Shown here piece by piece: positions 1-14,400 of a stretch of DNA of 64,000 nt. The DNA is from Larus michahellis (Eukaryota; Chordata; Aves; Charadriiformes; Laridae). The translations under genes were made by a program, and so were the position numbers. The stretch's first letter is position 1. The number at the start of each line of letters is the position of its first letter. The DNA lies in NCBI RefSeq assembly GCF_964199755.1, contig NC_133901.1, forward strand, positions 50,813,324-50,877,323. Reading direction: 5' to 3'. The notes under the pieces are model-generated. The model saw nothing but the letters and a program-made list of their open reading frames with translations. It was not told the origin of the DNA and did not search any database.

Positions 1-1279
1 GATCTATGTAAAATCCATTTTAGATGATTCTATGGGACTTTAAGTCTTTCGGTCCTCCTTCTTTGGGAGTAAAGTTCTGCTTAGGGAAGCATTGCTTACT
101 TGTTTGGAGATTTGATAGCTGCTAGAGATGTGTTTGTATCAGGGAATATGATACTTGCAGAGCACTCTCTCAGAGGAGAGCCGTGTGCATCGTGTGGTCT
201 TTCCTGGTTGTACTCTGGGAATATTTTATCCCTAGCGCCCACTGTCTCCTTCTGGGCCCCCCCTAACCATGTTGTCGCAAATGCAGCTGGACTCAGTGGT
301 CAGAAATGCAATGTAGTCCCTGTTGCTGAGGCTGAAACCCTTCTTTACTTTGCAGTCTACGGCCAAGACCTTAAAATGGCAGATCTTGAGAGGTGGCCTC
401 AAAGGATGACAGAGACATTTTACATCATTTGGAGCCCATGCTTCATCTTCCTGTTCCACTCAGGGTAGAAGAAGGGAGCGAGGAAGGCAGACTATGGGTC
501 GATGGTCAGCTCTCCTCCATGAAGAAAAGAGCATTGCTACTGAGGTGGAGAAGGTGGAAGGCATCTGGGAAAATGAGTGCCACCTGGCCAAGAGATATGG
601 CCTGGGCTCCGTGAGCCTTGGTGGGCCAAACTCTGTCAGTAAGGCTTGACCTTATAGTCAATCAGTTAGTCAGGAAGGCCAACAATACAATCAGGTCAGA
701 GCTGGAAGTTTTTCCTCTGTTGAAGTTGCTCCGTAAGTAGTTGGCTGTGTATAAGAAGGGAAGTATATAATTTGCACCTAAACACCACTAACTCTTGGGC
801 CTGGTCTCCATGCTCTGCAGTCATAGCAGACTGGATCTGCTATGGATCTTAGCTGGATCTGTTGTACAAAATAGCTATGCTGGCAAGGACAAGTGGTCTG
901 GCAGGGCAGCAACTCCATGGGCTGGAGCATCATGCACAACTGGTGCTGAGGGTGTGCCCGGCCACAACAGGCTTTTTGGAGCAGGAAGGCTTCCAGTTCT
1001 TTTTTTCTGTTCACTGTCACAGAGATGTCTTGTGAAAGCATAAATCCTTAGTGATCTTTAATTTCCTATCTATCTGATGAATTTTAAATGATTACTCGTG
1101 TAAATGATTTCATGTGCAAAATGCTCTCAGACTGCATTTGGGCTGGTAGCAAGGGATCCCAGAAGGGATTTTAAACACGGTCTAAGCTCACATCAGGTGT
1201 TTCAGTTCCACCAGAGGCTCAATGCTGTTGTGGCAGTGGGGACTTCATTTGTGCCTGTGCTGTGAATGCTAAAAGTGCA

Positions 1280-1445
1280 TGTGTGTTCAAGAGGAGACTG
1301 GATGAATTCATGGAAGACAAATCTATAAAGGATATTATATGCCATGGCAGTATCTCTGCTGCAGAAAGCCCTTAAGCTGGAAGTAGCTGGAGGATGGGAG
1401 AATGTTTTAGAGAAGTATTGCGCTACGCTTCTCCTTGTGCTCTTC
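1280..1445 (+). mobile_element. Diverged CR1-like LINE fragment
   Basis: The stretch AGAGGAGACTGGATGAATTC followed by ATGGAAGACAAATCTATAAA resembles the amniote CR1 3' region (AGACTGGATAA..CATGGAGGATA..TCCATCAATGG type). Boundaries are approximate and the match is from memory. Confidence 0.45.
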
Positions 1446-2354
1446 TGTGGACAAAACCAAACTTTGTATGTGTGTGTGTTCTGCATCTATGCAACCCTCT
1501 TCTCTTTTAATGGTAGTCAAGCGGTTAAAATGTATTCATGTTTGTCTGTACTAATGATTATTTGAGAGAAGGGTGAATGCAGAGAATTGAAAGGACTTAA
1601 ACGCTTCTGGTAAAGGAAATGCTGTTTGCACTGTACACTTGATTGTGAATATCAACAGCATTCCAATGTTTCCTGTTTCGGTATTTTCCTTAATGATGGT
1701 AACAGTCCAAAAATGTTTCAGATCGGATTGTAGGCAGGAAATCTAGTCTAACACATGTCACCATTAAAAATGGATCAAATTACTAGCTGAAGAAAACATG
1801 CCTGGTCTGCTTTTTCACCCAAAGGTGCAAATCTGTTAGTTTCCAAAGATTTAAAACCCAGCCACAAATTGCTTTCTCTGAATATGCTTTTCTAAGCAGC
1901 AGTGCCAGGTGCTTTGCTGTTTGACGTGTGAAGAGAGTTGGAAAGGTCTGTTTTCTGCCTCAAAAGTGGGTGTTCAACAATGTTGGCACATACACCAAAT
2001 TCCTGCTGAACTTAGCGTGTCTAGCAGTTCCCCGCTCTTTTGTTCATTTTGCTTTTTATTTCAGGCTAGCGAGTGCTTTTAGAAATGTAATTCCCAAGCA
2101 GCCAAAGTAAAGGTTCCATTATTGTCATCAGTGGTGAAAAATCATGCTCAGCACCATGGTTTTGTATGGTATGCCCAGAAAGATTGACCTACAGCAGACT
2201 GTGCTTCAGTCAACTCAAAACCACCTGGTTGCTAAATGGAGAAGTTTCACAGGCAGAGTTTTTGAGTCTCTCCCATTCGTAGGAAAAAGTAAGTTTGGGA
2301 TCTTGAGTCTTTGAGAAGAGCTGGTTTTGGTTTTGGTCCTGTGTGGTGTTGTCG

Positions 2355-2396
2355 TCCCCCCTTTTTTCTTTTTTTTTTCTTTTTTTTTTTTTTTTT
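2355..2396 (+). repeat. Pure pyrimidine tract
   Basis: 42 bases of uninterrupted C/T, mostly T, in the PDLIM1 intron. Confidence 0.9.
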
Positions 2397-5300
2397 GTTC
2401 AATTAGGGTGTATACATTGTTGCACTGACATTTTAGTGTCAAAATGTCCCTCCAGGCTGCACCTCTTCCAAGCACACCTCTGATTTTCCTTTAATGGGGG
2501 TAAGCAGTAAGATGTGTCCAACAGACTGGAGTAAGCTATCAACTTCCTTTGGAAACTTAGTGTATTTTGGGAACGACGCTCGCTCTGATAAAGAGCATTC
2601 AAAGAAGGGAAAGCTCAGGAGGAAGAAATTCTCCTACCACAAAATTCGCCTGATAGCCAAAAGATCCAGGCGTCACTGATTTCAGTGGTAACGCTCATGA
2701 TAATTTTGACACGTAGCATTGTGTAGCTGTAGCTGCAGATGTACAAAACCAGACAAATGTTCATTGCAGCACAGGTGAAAATTTATTTCTCAAACAAATG
2801 GCTCTTTGCCTCTGGCTTTAGTCACCAAATGGGTGGTGGAACTGTGCTCGTAGGCAGCCCTGAGCAACTCAAAGATAAAGTGTGTATTTAGATGGGCTTT
2901 TTCAACAAAAGAGATGTGATCCTACGGTGAGTCTGCCCTTCCCTCTATGTCTGGAGGCAGCTTGAGGGTCGTAATAAGAGAAGAATATTTGTGAAAAGGG
3001 ATTGCAAACATGTAATCTCTTGTTCTGCTCCTACTGTCCTTTTCTTCAGATTTGAAGCTGCTTTTCTGCAGCTCTGCTGCCAGCATAGCATATATTAATG
3101 CACCTTTTTTGTTTGCAAAACAGTCTGTTACTTTGCTAAAAGTGATGCCAAGGAATGAAGCTACGTACTTGTTCTTTGAAAAGTGCTAGGATCAGGGAAG
3201 TCTCACATCTGCTACCAGCACATTAAATGCATTATCAGAAAGGATCATGTGTAGATGCTTATGAAGAAGGAGAGAGCATGTGTGTGATGTCACCTGCGTT
3301 TTATTCGATAGGTTCAGTTGTGCTCTTGCTTGCCCCATGTGTTCCCAGGTCTCAGCCGTGGGGCCTAGTTCCACAAAGCCACAATAGGCTTGCATTTTTG
3401 TAGTAGGAAGCTGGTGGAATCTGTTGACTCATTTAGGTTTGCTTTTTGCTTCCCTGCCAGGAAGAGTTTTCCAGCTCTGTCATCTTACTAATAATTCTTT
3501 TGGCCCTGGGAAAAGCCTGATGCTCTGTGTGCATCTATATAAGGGCATGCAGATTGCTGGCCCTCCGTGGTGGCTCACAACCTCTCCATGGCTGGTGTGG
3601 TGCTCCCAGCCCTCCTGCGTGCTTTCCGGCAGCATTTACTAATGATTGGCACATTCAAAGTCATTTTGTCAAGTCAAGCTTGGCATTTGTTGTGTTTTTA
3701 CAGCCTTTTTGTCGAGGCGAAATGATTAACTCTGTAGCTGGCTGGTGGAAGAACTGTGTGAGGCTGAGGAGTCAGGTTTTTATCCTTTGTAACTCTGTAA
3801 TGATTCTGCTTGTGATCAGTTTCTGTTGCTTTTTCTGTGTAGCCAGAGTTTCCCTTTTTTTTTTTTTAAGTGGTTGTGTGAAGAGATACCTGAAATGCAA
3901 GGAGGAGAGGGCCGTGTGTGAAGAAATTAATTTGGGGGCTCTTGTCTCTGGGAAATTGTGACTAGCATTGCTGTTTGAATTGGCAATAGGCTGCGTGCAG
4001 CCCGAGTACAGTTTTGCTTGCCAAAGCCAATATGTCCATTAATGGATGGTTGCTAAAAGTGATTGCTCATGTTTAAATCCAAGAGCATGTACTTTGCAGC
4101 TGTTGTAGCTAAAAGTCTGATTAAAAGGTACCTTCCTGGTAGCCTGAGAGCTCTTGTAGTTAGTTTCTAAACATTATTAAAATGCCTGTCTAAAACTCCG
4201 GGGAGGGTTGAAAGAGGAGTTCTTTACGTCTTTCCTCATTTTTCAGCTAGTAAACTTAGTGTTGCGCAAGGAACTTTTCAATCTTTACGGGTTTACTTGC
4301 TACTTTGGTATCTCGTATCCAACCCAGTGTTTGAAATGGGAATGTAAATGTGCCTGCCTTTCTTTATGGAACTTATTCACGCAGTTCCTGGCACACAGAA
4401 TTAGACCCTCTTTTTTCCAGTTCTGAATTTTCCCTCGAAGCTATGGCCCAGCTCTGCATGCAAAGCGCTGATAGCAAAATCTAGGCTCTTGTAATGTTTA
4501 TATTATACCATGTTCAAGCCAAGCTTCTTGAAAAATGTTGTATTTCGTAAATACCTCTCCAGATTCCTGCCTTGACTTGCATGCAGTTTCCTTCCTCCCC
4601 TTCCTACCAGTTCCTCCCCATCCAAACTAGCATCAGAGAAATTTCTTTCTAATCTTGGGTCTTGGTTTCTGCCTGGATGAAAGAGCAAACGCATGGCTTA
4701 TTCCCTGGCCGTGTCTTGGTTGCTCTCTCTCCTGTTGTAAGGAAACAGCATGGAAATGTAAACTACAGACATGACAAAGTTTGTATATCCATGTGCCTGC
4801 AATTAATTTGCTTGGCACTTGTTCCCAGGCTTGTTTGAGTGTCTTCTCTTTCTGCACTGTTTGAGTGTTGCTCTCTGCTGGAGTCTCATTTGAAAGAATA
4901 CGCATTAGAAACCATATTATAAAAGAAATATTCATCAGTGTAAGCAGGAGTCTGTGAGATCCTATGGGGATGCCGAAACCCGCTGGCTTTCACCAAAGAT
5001 GGTGGATTCCCCAGCAGGCTGTTGGACATCCAGCCTCGCCACTGGTGGAGAGGCAGGTCTGGCAGCCCTGCTAGCGTGGCCGTGCTCAGTGGCAGGGGTA
5101 TAGCCTCGCTGAGGGGAGCGTAGAGGTGGTTTTGTGACTGGGGGTCCACTCCCCCAAATTTGGAAAAAATCCTCCAGAAAGCTGCTGCAGTCCTACCCAT
5201 AGCAGCCTGCTGTGAACTGAAGGCATGGCTGCAAAGGCTGGGTTTGAGCTTTCTACTCTGACGCCTCTTCCCTGCTTCATATAAATAAGATAGGAAAACA

Positions 5301-6454
5301 TATAGATAAGATACAAACACAATGAGTCTAACAAATCTGGCCTACTGTCTGTGCCTTGTGTCCACACTTCCCAGCCTTTCAGAAAATAAGTCCTGGGCCA
5401 GCAGTGGGACATTGATGACCTGCACACAGTGGGCTCCACAGGTGGTGTGGTGGGACAGGGTATGCGCCTTGAAAGCCCCGCTAGGCAAAGCCAGGGAGAG
5501 CAAAGCTGTCTCCTCTACGTGGCTTTGCTGGGGCCATAAATGGGCTGTTGAGAGTGGCTGAAGGGCTCTGCTGCAGCTGTTGTGAAGACAAAGGGAAGCT
5601 TTATCCTCCCAGCCTTAGAGGGACAACCGCGCGGGCTATTTAACCTTTCTGTTTGGATAACTTTTAAACTGAATTGAAAGTAAAGCCCGGAATGACCTTG
5701 CTGCTTCCATTTATATCCAGTGACAGACCAGAATGGCAGCAGGCTGGGAAACAAACTTGTGCTTTTTGGCTTGCTAATAACTAAGGGAGAAAAATCTGGT
5801 CAAAAAAACCCTATTGGCTGCAGTAGTTGGCCATAGCTGCCTCCCCTACGCTACAGACCAAGGTGCTGCATCACCTCAAACGCGTGTGAGGGGCAGTGGG
5901 ACAAAAGCAAGTGCCTGGGGTCCTGGGGGGAGGTTTCTGTTCTGTATTCATATATTGACCTGCTCTAAGCTTAAATTTTAAGTCTGAATAAGGCCCTTTG
6001 GTGCTTCTGAAATCTGATAATATTAAACTACTGCAAAAGAAAATGCTACCTCAAGAGTACTTAGGTCACTGCTAGTGAGAACTGGCACAGGGATGCCTCA
6101 TGCTAGAAATCAGCTGAAGTGTTTAATACTGCCTGAACTGCTCTTTCATCTCAGCCAATGTCCACTTGCGTGCAGCCTGGCTGGCAGGGTATTTGATTTC
6201 CATATACTTTGCTGTATCCCTAGTTTTTCCAGAGAACATGAAGCTTGGTTGCATGTGATCTCCAAGCACTTTGAAGGAATAAAGTTTTGCATTGATCAAC
6301 GGGCTGCTCCCTTCCGCAAACACAGTCTTCAAGTGCAAAATACAGCCATCTTAGAGGTGGCTGTCACTTTGTCAGGCTTGATAGCCATAGTCTGGGTAAA
6401 ACTGTTGGCTCCTCAGACGCTGTAAAGCACAGGTTGCCAGAAGCAAGGAGGGAA

Positions 6455-6568
6455 TGGTTGTGCAACCTGCTCTAGATGAACCTGCTCTGGCAGGGGGGTT
6501 GGACTAGATGATCTCCAGAGATCCCTTCCAAACTCTACCGTTCTGTGATTCTGTGCGATTCTGTTTTA
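6455..6568 (+). mobile_element. CR1 LINE, 5'-truncated 3' end
   Basis: Contains GGTTGGACTAGATGATCTCC, then AGAGATCCCTTCCAAACTCT and the tail TTCTGTGATTCTGTGCGATT. This is the hallmark 3' end of avian CR1 elements, with the octamer-type tail repeats. Only about 110 bases remain; no reverse transcriptase sequence is present. It supports a bird origin. Confidence 0.9.
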
Positions 6569-8404
6569 TACTCACCTGTGGTATGGTGTGCATCCAGTGA
6601 TGGCAGCTGTTGAGACAAGATAATGATCACATTGGCATAGATCTGATCTCGTGCAGCTGTTAACATTCATATTTGCTAGCCTGCATGTGCCCCAGCTCAC
6701 CAGACGCCAGGATTTGGGTGGTGTAGGTTGTCGGGTGTCAGCACTGCAGCTGAGCCTGCAGGGTGTGATAGCCTGGAGTCAAAGGTTTGCTGTACCTGAG
6801 TGCTTGTAAAGGATGATAACTGGTGTGACCTGTGTCTTTATACTTTCCTATGAAAGGAAGTACAGCACGGCAGACTTCATTCAGGTTTCTTCCGTGTAAA
6901 GTCCGGAGTGCAATACATGCAATAGCAGGTCAATAAAATTTCTCCTGTTTCCTGAGTGAGAATGCTGCCTCCTGTCTCTTTCGTCTGAGCTGCCCTCTGG
7001 ATGTAAGTCTTAAAAAAATTATTTATGCAGCAAATGTCTGGGATATACATGTGCATCACAGTTAAGTTTGGGCTGTTTCAAAAATGTCCTGACATTGGAG
7101 GTCTTTTAGAGGAATGGTGTAGACCAGATTGAATTTATTGTGGGTAGATCTACGCCCTGTTTCTCCATCTTTGTCAGTTTTATAAGCTTTTTCTGCTTAA
7201 AGTCTGTTTCCAGTTATCCAGTTAATTCTCAGTGGAAGCATTCCTGTTTTGCTAACTAAGTACTTAAATTGTAGCTGGCCCTGGACCCACAAATATCTGG
7301 GAAGTACATCTATCTGCAGTTGCGGATTCTACAAAGGGTTCCTGTCAAAACAGGACATGGTTTTCAAAACTCATCCTAAGAGTTTATCAGCCATCTGGTT
7401 GCTGCATTATGCAATGTTTAGCACTGAACAACGGTTTTCATTCAGCAGTACTGCAGCCACTCGTTCCTTACTATTAAATGTTTGGGAAAAGTGGCATTGT
7501 GTAGTCCATCTGAAATGCTAACTACTGAGAAATGTGGGTGGCATGTTTCCCACAAAGCATCTCAAGCAACTCTAAGCACTTTGCTTCTTCCTCAGCGCTT
7601 GTTTGTCTGTTGTTCTTTGGGACACAGCAAAACTCCAGAATGACAGCAGTAAAAGCGGTTGGTTTTGGTCACAGATCTTGACTTGTGTTTCAGGCGACTG
7701 TTAGTAATTGGGTCAGACCACAGGCCAGAAAATGTAGACTTTCTCTTGGACATATTATGTCATCTCAGCTATTAGTCCCATTGCAGACTTGGACCCATTT
7801 TTCATTTCTGAATTCTTTCTGAATTTTTTCAATTCCTAAAAGCCTCTGTTTGTTCAACATGGATACCACTGTATAAATAAGAAGAAAGTTCTGGAGACCC
7901 CAAAAAAAAAATATTTATAGCTTATCCAAGACAGCAGAACTTCAAGAACAAAATGTTTTCTGTGTCATCAATACAGACAAGAATCATTCCTCTTCCTGAC
8001 TACCCATAAAAGCTGAAACACACAATAATCAGAATTCTCTCACTTAATTAAAGGATCTGCACCTAAGGGGTATCTTCAGCTTCCACTGTTTGGGTGGGTG
8101 ACCCCCAACTCTACTGCCTGGGTCAGAGCCCATGCTTGTTGTGTTGCTAGTGGAGTTCCGAAGGATAAGCCAGAACAGTCACTGCTGAGATCCTGTGTTT
8201 CTCCAAGGACCCTCATACAACATAACTAAGTCATCCAAGTTACATGCCTAAAACGAGGCTGTCTAGATTTCCTCCTGATGTGGATAGTGCTATATACAAA
8301 GGACTGGGGAAATGTTTTCAGCTGATGAACTTCAAGTCTTAATAACAGTAATGGTGCTCAGTGATGAAAGTGGATTAACTATTAAAAAAATCTGTGTGTT
8401 GCAG

Positions 8405-8489
8405 AACGGAGTCAAAAGTCTGGTCGCCACTTGTAAATGAGGAGGGAAAGACGCATCCTTACAAGATGAATCTGGCCTCTCAGCCGCAG
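8405..8489 (+). CDS. PDLIM1: PDLIM1 exon 3 (segment after the PDZ domain)
   Basis: 85 bases: one base completing an arginine codon, then 28 codons including [12 protein letters not shown] and [12 protein letters not shown], nearly identical to the human segment that follows the PDZ domain. Acceptor is TGTTGCAG, donor is CAG/GTGAGT. It ends in phase 0, which matches the next exon. Confidence 0.95.
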
Positions 8490-11400
8490 GTGAGTAATGG
8501 AGTTATCTGCATGCTCTTGTTCCCACTTACTCCTGTCTGACTTCAGAGTGGTTTTTGGCCCAATCCTCGAAGGAGCTGAGCATGTGTCAGTCTGTTGATC
8601 ATACTGGGGATAGCGCGTGCCCCACACCTCCTAGAAATCACGCAGTCCTCGGAAACCTTGAGAGACAGACTCCCTCCCTCGTGGTCAGAAGCCTGCTGCT
8701 GTGCAGAGCTAGTCGGATACCTTGCCGAGGGTAAGCTGCTTTGATCTGAGGTGTTGTCTCCTGCCACCTGCATGCTCCCACCTACCATAGGGCACAGCAG
8801 GCACCCTAGAGGTGTGGCTCAATAAATCATTGCTACCGTTTCTAAGCCTGTTGATTTTCATAGATAAGAGGGGAGGAAAGTGATTCATTCTTACTGTTTT
8901 CTGTTGTTTTTTTTTTTGTTGTTGTTGTTGTGTTTTTTCCTCTTACTAGCAGGTTCTTACTAGCAGTCTAGCGGGAAGGAAAGTGGAAGAGAAAAGCACC
9001 AACCTTTTATATTTTTATCTGTGGGACAGATCTTACAGCCTCTGTTTGTAACCTTTTGGCAGCCTTGCTTCATTGGTCTGCTGCCGCTGTCAAGTAAACA
9101 TAGCAATAAGTGACTGGTGCAAGGGCATTGCCTGGGCTAGGTTTGAGGATTACACTGCACGGATCTACAATAGCTGCACTAAAATCAATGGTGTTTCTCC
9201 AGGCTTTCACCGGGGTAGTGACATGGATTCTGGCCCTAGCACACATCCCATGTAAATCTTTCTAGCAATGTAAGTAGCAATAAAGCTAGTTTGACTCTGC
9301 AATTAATTAAGTGCTAATATGTCTGTTTGGGTTGGAAAGGACCTGAACCTAAAGTAGCACATGTGCAGCAACACCCTGCCCAGACCTTGGCCTGGGATCT
9401 ATCCGTGCTCCCTCTCAAGCCAAACTGCTGTGTGTTGCTTGGCTCGGGAGCGTGGTGCGGCATTCTCCAGGTATTTCATAACTCAGCCAAGGCACAGTGT
9501 GAGACTGAGGCATTTGGACTTAGGTTGGGAATGGGCCATGCCGTGACACCTGCCTGTGACACTGTTGAGCTGAGATCTGGTCTGTTTTCTGCTGCAAACC
9601 TTGAGACTTGTGGCTATTTCTTGCCAAAGGAGAGGGGTAGAGTCTGCAGTGAAGCTTTGTTGCAAGGCTGCACAGGGCTATTGTTTAATTGAGCAGGAGA
9701 CCTGATCCTGGAGATCAAGTCCCTAACCCAGCCATTAACAAGAATTTAGCTAAATGCCCCAGAATTAAACACAGGGCACTACTAATGCCAGGCAGGAGTT
9801 TAATGTAGCTCACTAAGCTTAGTTAACTGCAGCAAGAAACCTGCTGCTGCAGCCCCCCTGTCACTAGCTGCCCCGCCATGCTTTTCCCTCCAGTCCAGCC
9901 TGGGTTGCTGGATAGATATCCACTGCTGGTCAAGTACTAAACACAGGCTATTTTAATTAACTGATGCCGCCTCTTACTTAAACTCATTTGCTATGGCAGT
10001 TTAAGCCCACAATCAATGGCTATCCCTTAGTCATCTGCCCTTCAGGTGGAGTGTTTGTATGTGAGCCAGCCCTGGGCTGTTTCAAGGAGCCTACTGCAAC
10101 TCTGTAAGAAACATGGGTGACAGGGACTAACCTTAACTCTAGTCTTTGACTTACAAGTCATGCCCTGCTTTCTAAAATCCAAGTAAAGGGCATCATGAAG
10201 GTCAGACTATGCAGGATTCAGCAATAATCCTGGCGGTGGAGCACATTCCCTCCTAAACCGTAACCTTAGTCCTAATCCTGGTTCTAGCCCTGGCCATCAT
10301 ATAGCTATCCCAATGCTGCCAGGCCATAAGCATTGCACAACTGAATTCGTTGATACCAACCTGTAACTGACATCAGCAGGAGAATTTGGTGAGAAACTGA
10401 CTGCAGAGAGGTTTCTTTTACAAATTTATCTCTGAGCAGTGAACCTTGTCTTAATCTTGCACTAGGAACCAACTGTTGCCTGAAAATGAAGCTTTGACCC
10501 CTTGTGATGGCTGATACTAAAGAGTTTTATTTCCTGGTGTAAAAGGAACATTCAAGCTCTCAAGAGAAGTCTTTCCTTTCTTCTTGCCTTCCCTAAAATG
10601 AAGCCAATTAAGTCATTTGCAATTGCCTATGTGAGTGGCGCTTGCTGTTCTTCAGAGCACAGGGCTTTCCTTTAAAGGGCTTTCCCTGCCACATACCCAA
10701 ACAGAGGAATTCAGCAGCATGAGGAAAGATGTATCATGTCTCCAAACCACAAGCTCCCATTTACTCTTCCTGCTTAGCAGTGCCTAAACATCCTAGTCTG
10801 CTGTGCCAAAGGAAAGTGTCATGAACACCGTCAAGTTTTAAGGTTTGTTTTCTGTTGGTTTTTTTTTTTTTTAAATACACACCCATTTCCTTTTTCAGTA
10901 GCTGACTGCAGTGAGTAAGGTTTGTGGCGAGGTTTGTCTGCTTGGAGCATAAAGTCAGCGGAGCACGATGACTCCTACCAGAGCCATGGCAAGCCATCAG
11001 CCGAGTCACTCTGGGGCTGTGTCTTTGCAGCATCACTAGAGCTTTCAGCCAGACCTGCTGCCAGCCAGCAGCAGCAGAGTGCAGAAGATGCTGTGCATGC
11101 ATATACTAGCATGGCAAACTGCTATGAATTTTACCACAAGGGTGCTGATCTCATCTTTATAACAGGATTGGTGGAAGTTGTCAGTAGAGCCCAGTCTTCG
11201 AAGGCAGCCCTGTCTGAGCTGTTCAGGTTTTTTTTAACTCACTTGCCAGTGAAAACAAAATATTTGCTTTCCTTGGCAACAGTCTCGCACTTATTAATTC
11301 ACTTACCAAAGAAAACAGGACATACTCAGTCCAAGTGGCTCATTTAAGTCCTGATCCAGGGTCCTCTGAAGATGTTTCTCACTGGTTTTGCACAAAGCCC

Positions 11401-14400
11401 TTTGAATGCAGAAATACAATCATGCGTGTGAAAAGACTTATTTCAGGCTCAAAAAAAAATGCTTTAAAACCTTTGCTGTAGAAATTGGACTGCAATTATT
11501 CAAATAAGTTTCCACCTTTCTTAAAATTAGGTAGTTTGATGTTGCCTCGCCTACCTTCAGTATCTTAACTGAAAGTTCTCACAGCACTTGTCCACCTTTT
11601 CCTCTTCCCGTTTTATTGGTGCAGTTAAACAACTAGATCTTTGCGAAAGATGTTGTGAAATAAATTAATTTTCAGTTTGTCTCAAGAACTGCATGACTAG
11701 CTACTTATTTTAAGATCACTGCTTACACGTTCTTTTACCCCATTTGAAATAGACTATTTGTTTACTTCTGTAATCCTTTTGGAGGCTGATACTTGGTGAA
11801 ATGCTGCGTCGTCCTGTGGAAGTATTTTCCCTTACTTGGAATGCAAGTTCAAGATACTTTTATGTGCCTTTGGAAAATAAAAAGGCATTCCGCAGCCTCC
11901 CATGCATTCCCTGAAGTCCTGAATCCCAAGACTGACTTCATTGTCTAAGCTGACCTTTGCCTGTGAAAGAGCTACAGCCTTATTATTATTTCATTACCAT
12001 TATCTTTACCCTTCTAAATTAATTTAAACTGAGGCAAGAGTGATGACAAAATCACATTTCATCAGAAGGTGTAGCAGCTTGTCGGTGGTGATGGCTCAGC
12101 GGCTGAGCCAGCTTTGTTTTGCGTGTGGCCATGGCAACATTAGGGGAAGGAAGTGACAGAGGCGACTTAGTATATTTACTCAATTATTTCACTTGCACTT
12201 CTCACCCACATCCTAAGGGTGATCGCTCAGTGTCATTTTCCCATCAAGAGCTTTTCCTCACCACAGTGGGAAAGACGAAAATAACACGTCTGCCTCTCCC
12301 TTCTGCTTAACGTTTCTTGAGGAAAAGCGATCGCAGCAAGAGAGGAAGAGTTACTTGGTGACTAAGGTAATTTTAATGCTTACGGCACTGACTAGAGACC
12401 AGCATCACTTTCAGGCTCTGCCAGGCTCTCTGGTGACCCTGGGCCAGGCACTAAGCTCCAGGCCCGTGCGCTGGCGTGCGTGGCTGTATTGCCCCTTGGT
12501 AAAATGAACAGTAAAACTCCTTGTCCCACAGACTGTGCTATGTCTTGTCAGACCTGGGCTCTGTGGGAAAAGGTTTGTCTGTTGGTTTTTGTTTTGTTTT
12601 GTTTTTTTCCCCTCCCCGTGTTTGTAGGACACGGAGGTCAATGCGGCCTAGGTCTCTGAGCTGAGTGAGCTCATGTAGGAAGCGAGCTGAGAGAGACCAG
12701 CTTCGAGCGCGGTCAACACCAGGACTGTCTCCAAAAAAGCTTGTCCAGCTGCCTGAAGGCCACATACCCTGTTTGCAGCGAGGCACAAGTGTTAACATCA
12801 CCCCTTAAGAATGTCAGTGAAAACTCGTGGTTTGGGATGGGTAGATCGGCTCTTTTTAACCACAGAAGATACGGGCTTTCAAACATGAGGATGTTTTGTT
12901 GTGTGGGTTTTTTTCAAATGAGAAATGACCTCCAGACATGCAGACGGAGAAGGTCTGAAGGGGAATCGTGTTATTTGCGGGATGACAATGACAGACAGCC
13001 ACTGCTGTCTTCCCAAGGTTTCTTGAGAGGGCCTGCCCTGTCCTCGTCCTTGCAGACTGATGTCATTGTTTCCGTCTTGTGTATTTTATCTCCCTGGATA
13101 CTGAGAAGACAGGGGCTATAGAAACTGGGTGTGTGGCTGGCTTGGCCTTTGATAAGGCCATGCGTGTGTGGGCAATGCATGAAGCAATAGGTATATAAAG
13201 TAACAACATTGCTTTTCAGATGAAGGAACCGCGCTGGCGTATCGCGACCTGCTGGTTTTGGTTAAAAGGCGTTACCGCATGGATGTGGAATGTGTCGGGG
13301 ACCTGGGGGGAGAGGAAGTGGGAAGCCAGCCTTGTTGTTTTACCCCCCTACAATAACAAAACCCCAAACCCTTCTGAGTTTCTAATTGGATTTCAAAGCA
13401 TTGCAAAAGATCTCCACAGCTGAAAAACCCCAAACAATAACAGAGGGAGAGGTGAAAGTAAAGGCACTTCTTAATATTTGTGATTGCAGCTGATGAAACA
13501 GCATGAGGCAGAGTTTGCCGTGAAGATGTCCTCCTCCGAGCTGTGTCCGCGTGTTTGGCGTGAGCAGCCTCCCCTCCGCCATGCCGGCAGGGCATGAGCA
13601 TGGCCTGGGCTCCCCGGGCGGCTTCCCAAGGGTGAGGATGGAGCCGGGGGGAGGTTTGGCTGCCGGTCTCCGCTCTCCTTCCCCGCCTGCAGGACCGGCG
13701 TGCTCTCGTTCACTGAGGTTTGGTCAGGGGCCCATTTTCTTTGAGCTGAGTAAACATTTATGCTGAGAAAGGTTTAATCTTGTTTCCTCTTGGCGTGGCT
13801 CTCGAGGTGTGCAGTCCAGGATCGCCCGCCCCCAGCCGCTGGGCTCTGACTCGGGACGCAAAAACATCCCGTGTTTCTGGGGCCCGGTGGGGCAGTGGGT
13901 TTTGCCGGCTCGTTTGGCTGCTTTGGGGGCCTGTGAGGGCTTTCGCTTCTCCCTGCAACTGCAGAGCCTGGGCACTAATTATTTTTTTTTAATTTATGCC
14001 ATAAGGTTGAAGCGAATCCCCTGACTCTGACAGCTGGAGGCTCAGGAAATCACTATGGCGGCCAGTCTTGAAATCATGACTCTGCACCTGAAATGAGGTT
14101 TTGGTGGCTTCAGGCAGCGCCCCCTCACCCCATACTTGACCTGCTGTTCCTCTGGGGGCTGCGGGGAGGTGGCCTGGGAAGGGGCAGGCAGGGGAGTGGG
14201 ACAGTAGCCGGCACCTCAGGCCCCAGCCCTGCCGGCTGCCTTCAGGCTGTGCTGTGGGGAGAGGAAAACCCCGCTTCAGGGAGAGGAGTACCCGACCACT
14301 CACATCTTGGTTTAATTTATTTAGCAAGTACAAAAAGCCTCCAGGTTTTTCCTGTTTCTGGTGGTGGTGAGGTCAGTGCTGCCGTGATGGCCTTGGCCAC

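Larger units (their letters stand above)
1..8404. other. PDLIM1 intron 2 (right end), no exon recognised
   Basis: No PDZ-coding exon or other conserved coding segment was seen on either strand. It contains a CR1-like fragment near 1.28-1.44 kb, a long pyrimidine tract at 2355-2396 and a clear CR1 3' end at 6455-6568. Open frames here are short and without family resemblance. Confidence 0.7.

Noticed and set aside
9325..9400. GTTTGGGTTGGAAAGGACCT, reminiscent of a reversed CR1 end
   Set aside because: Only about 20 bases fit and the flanks do not continue as CR1; too little to call.
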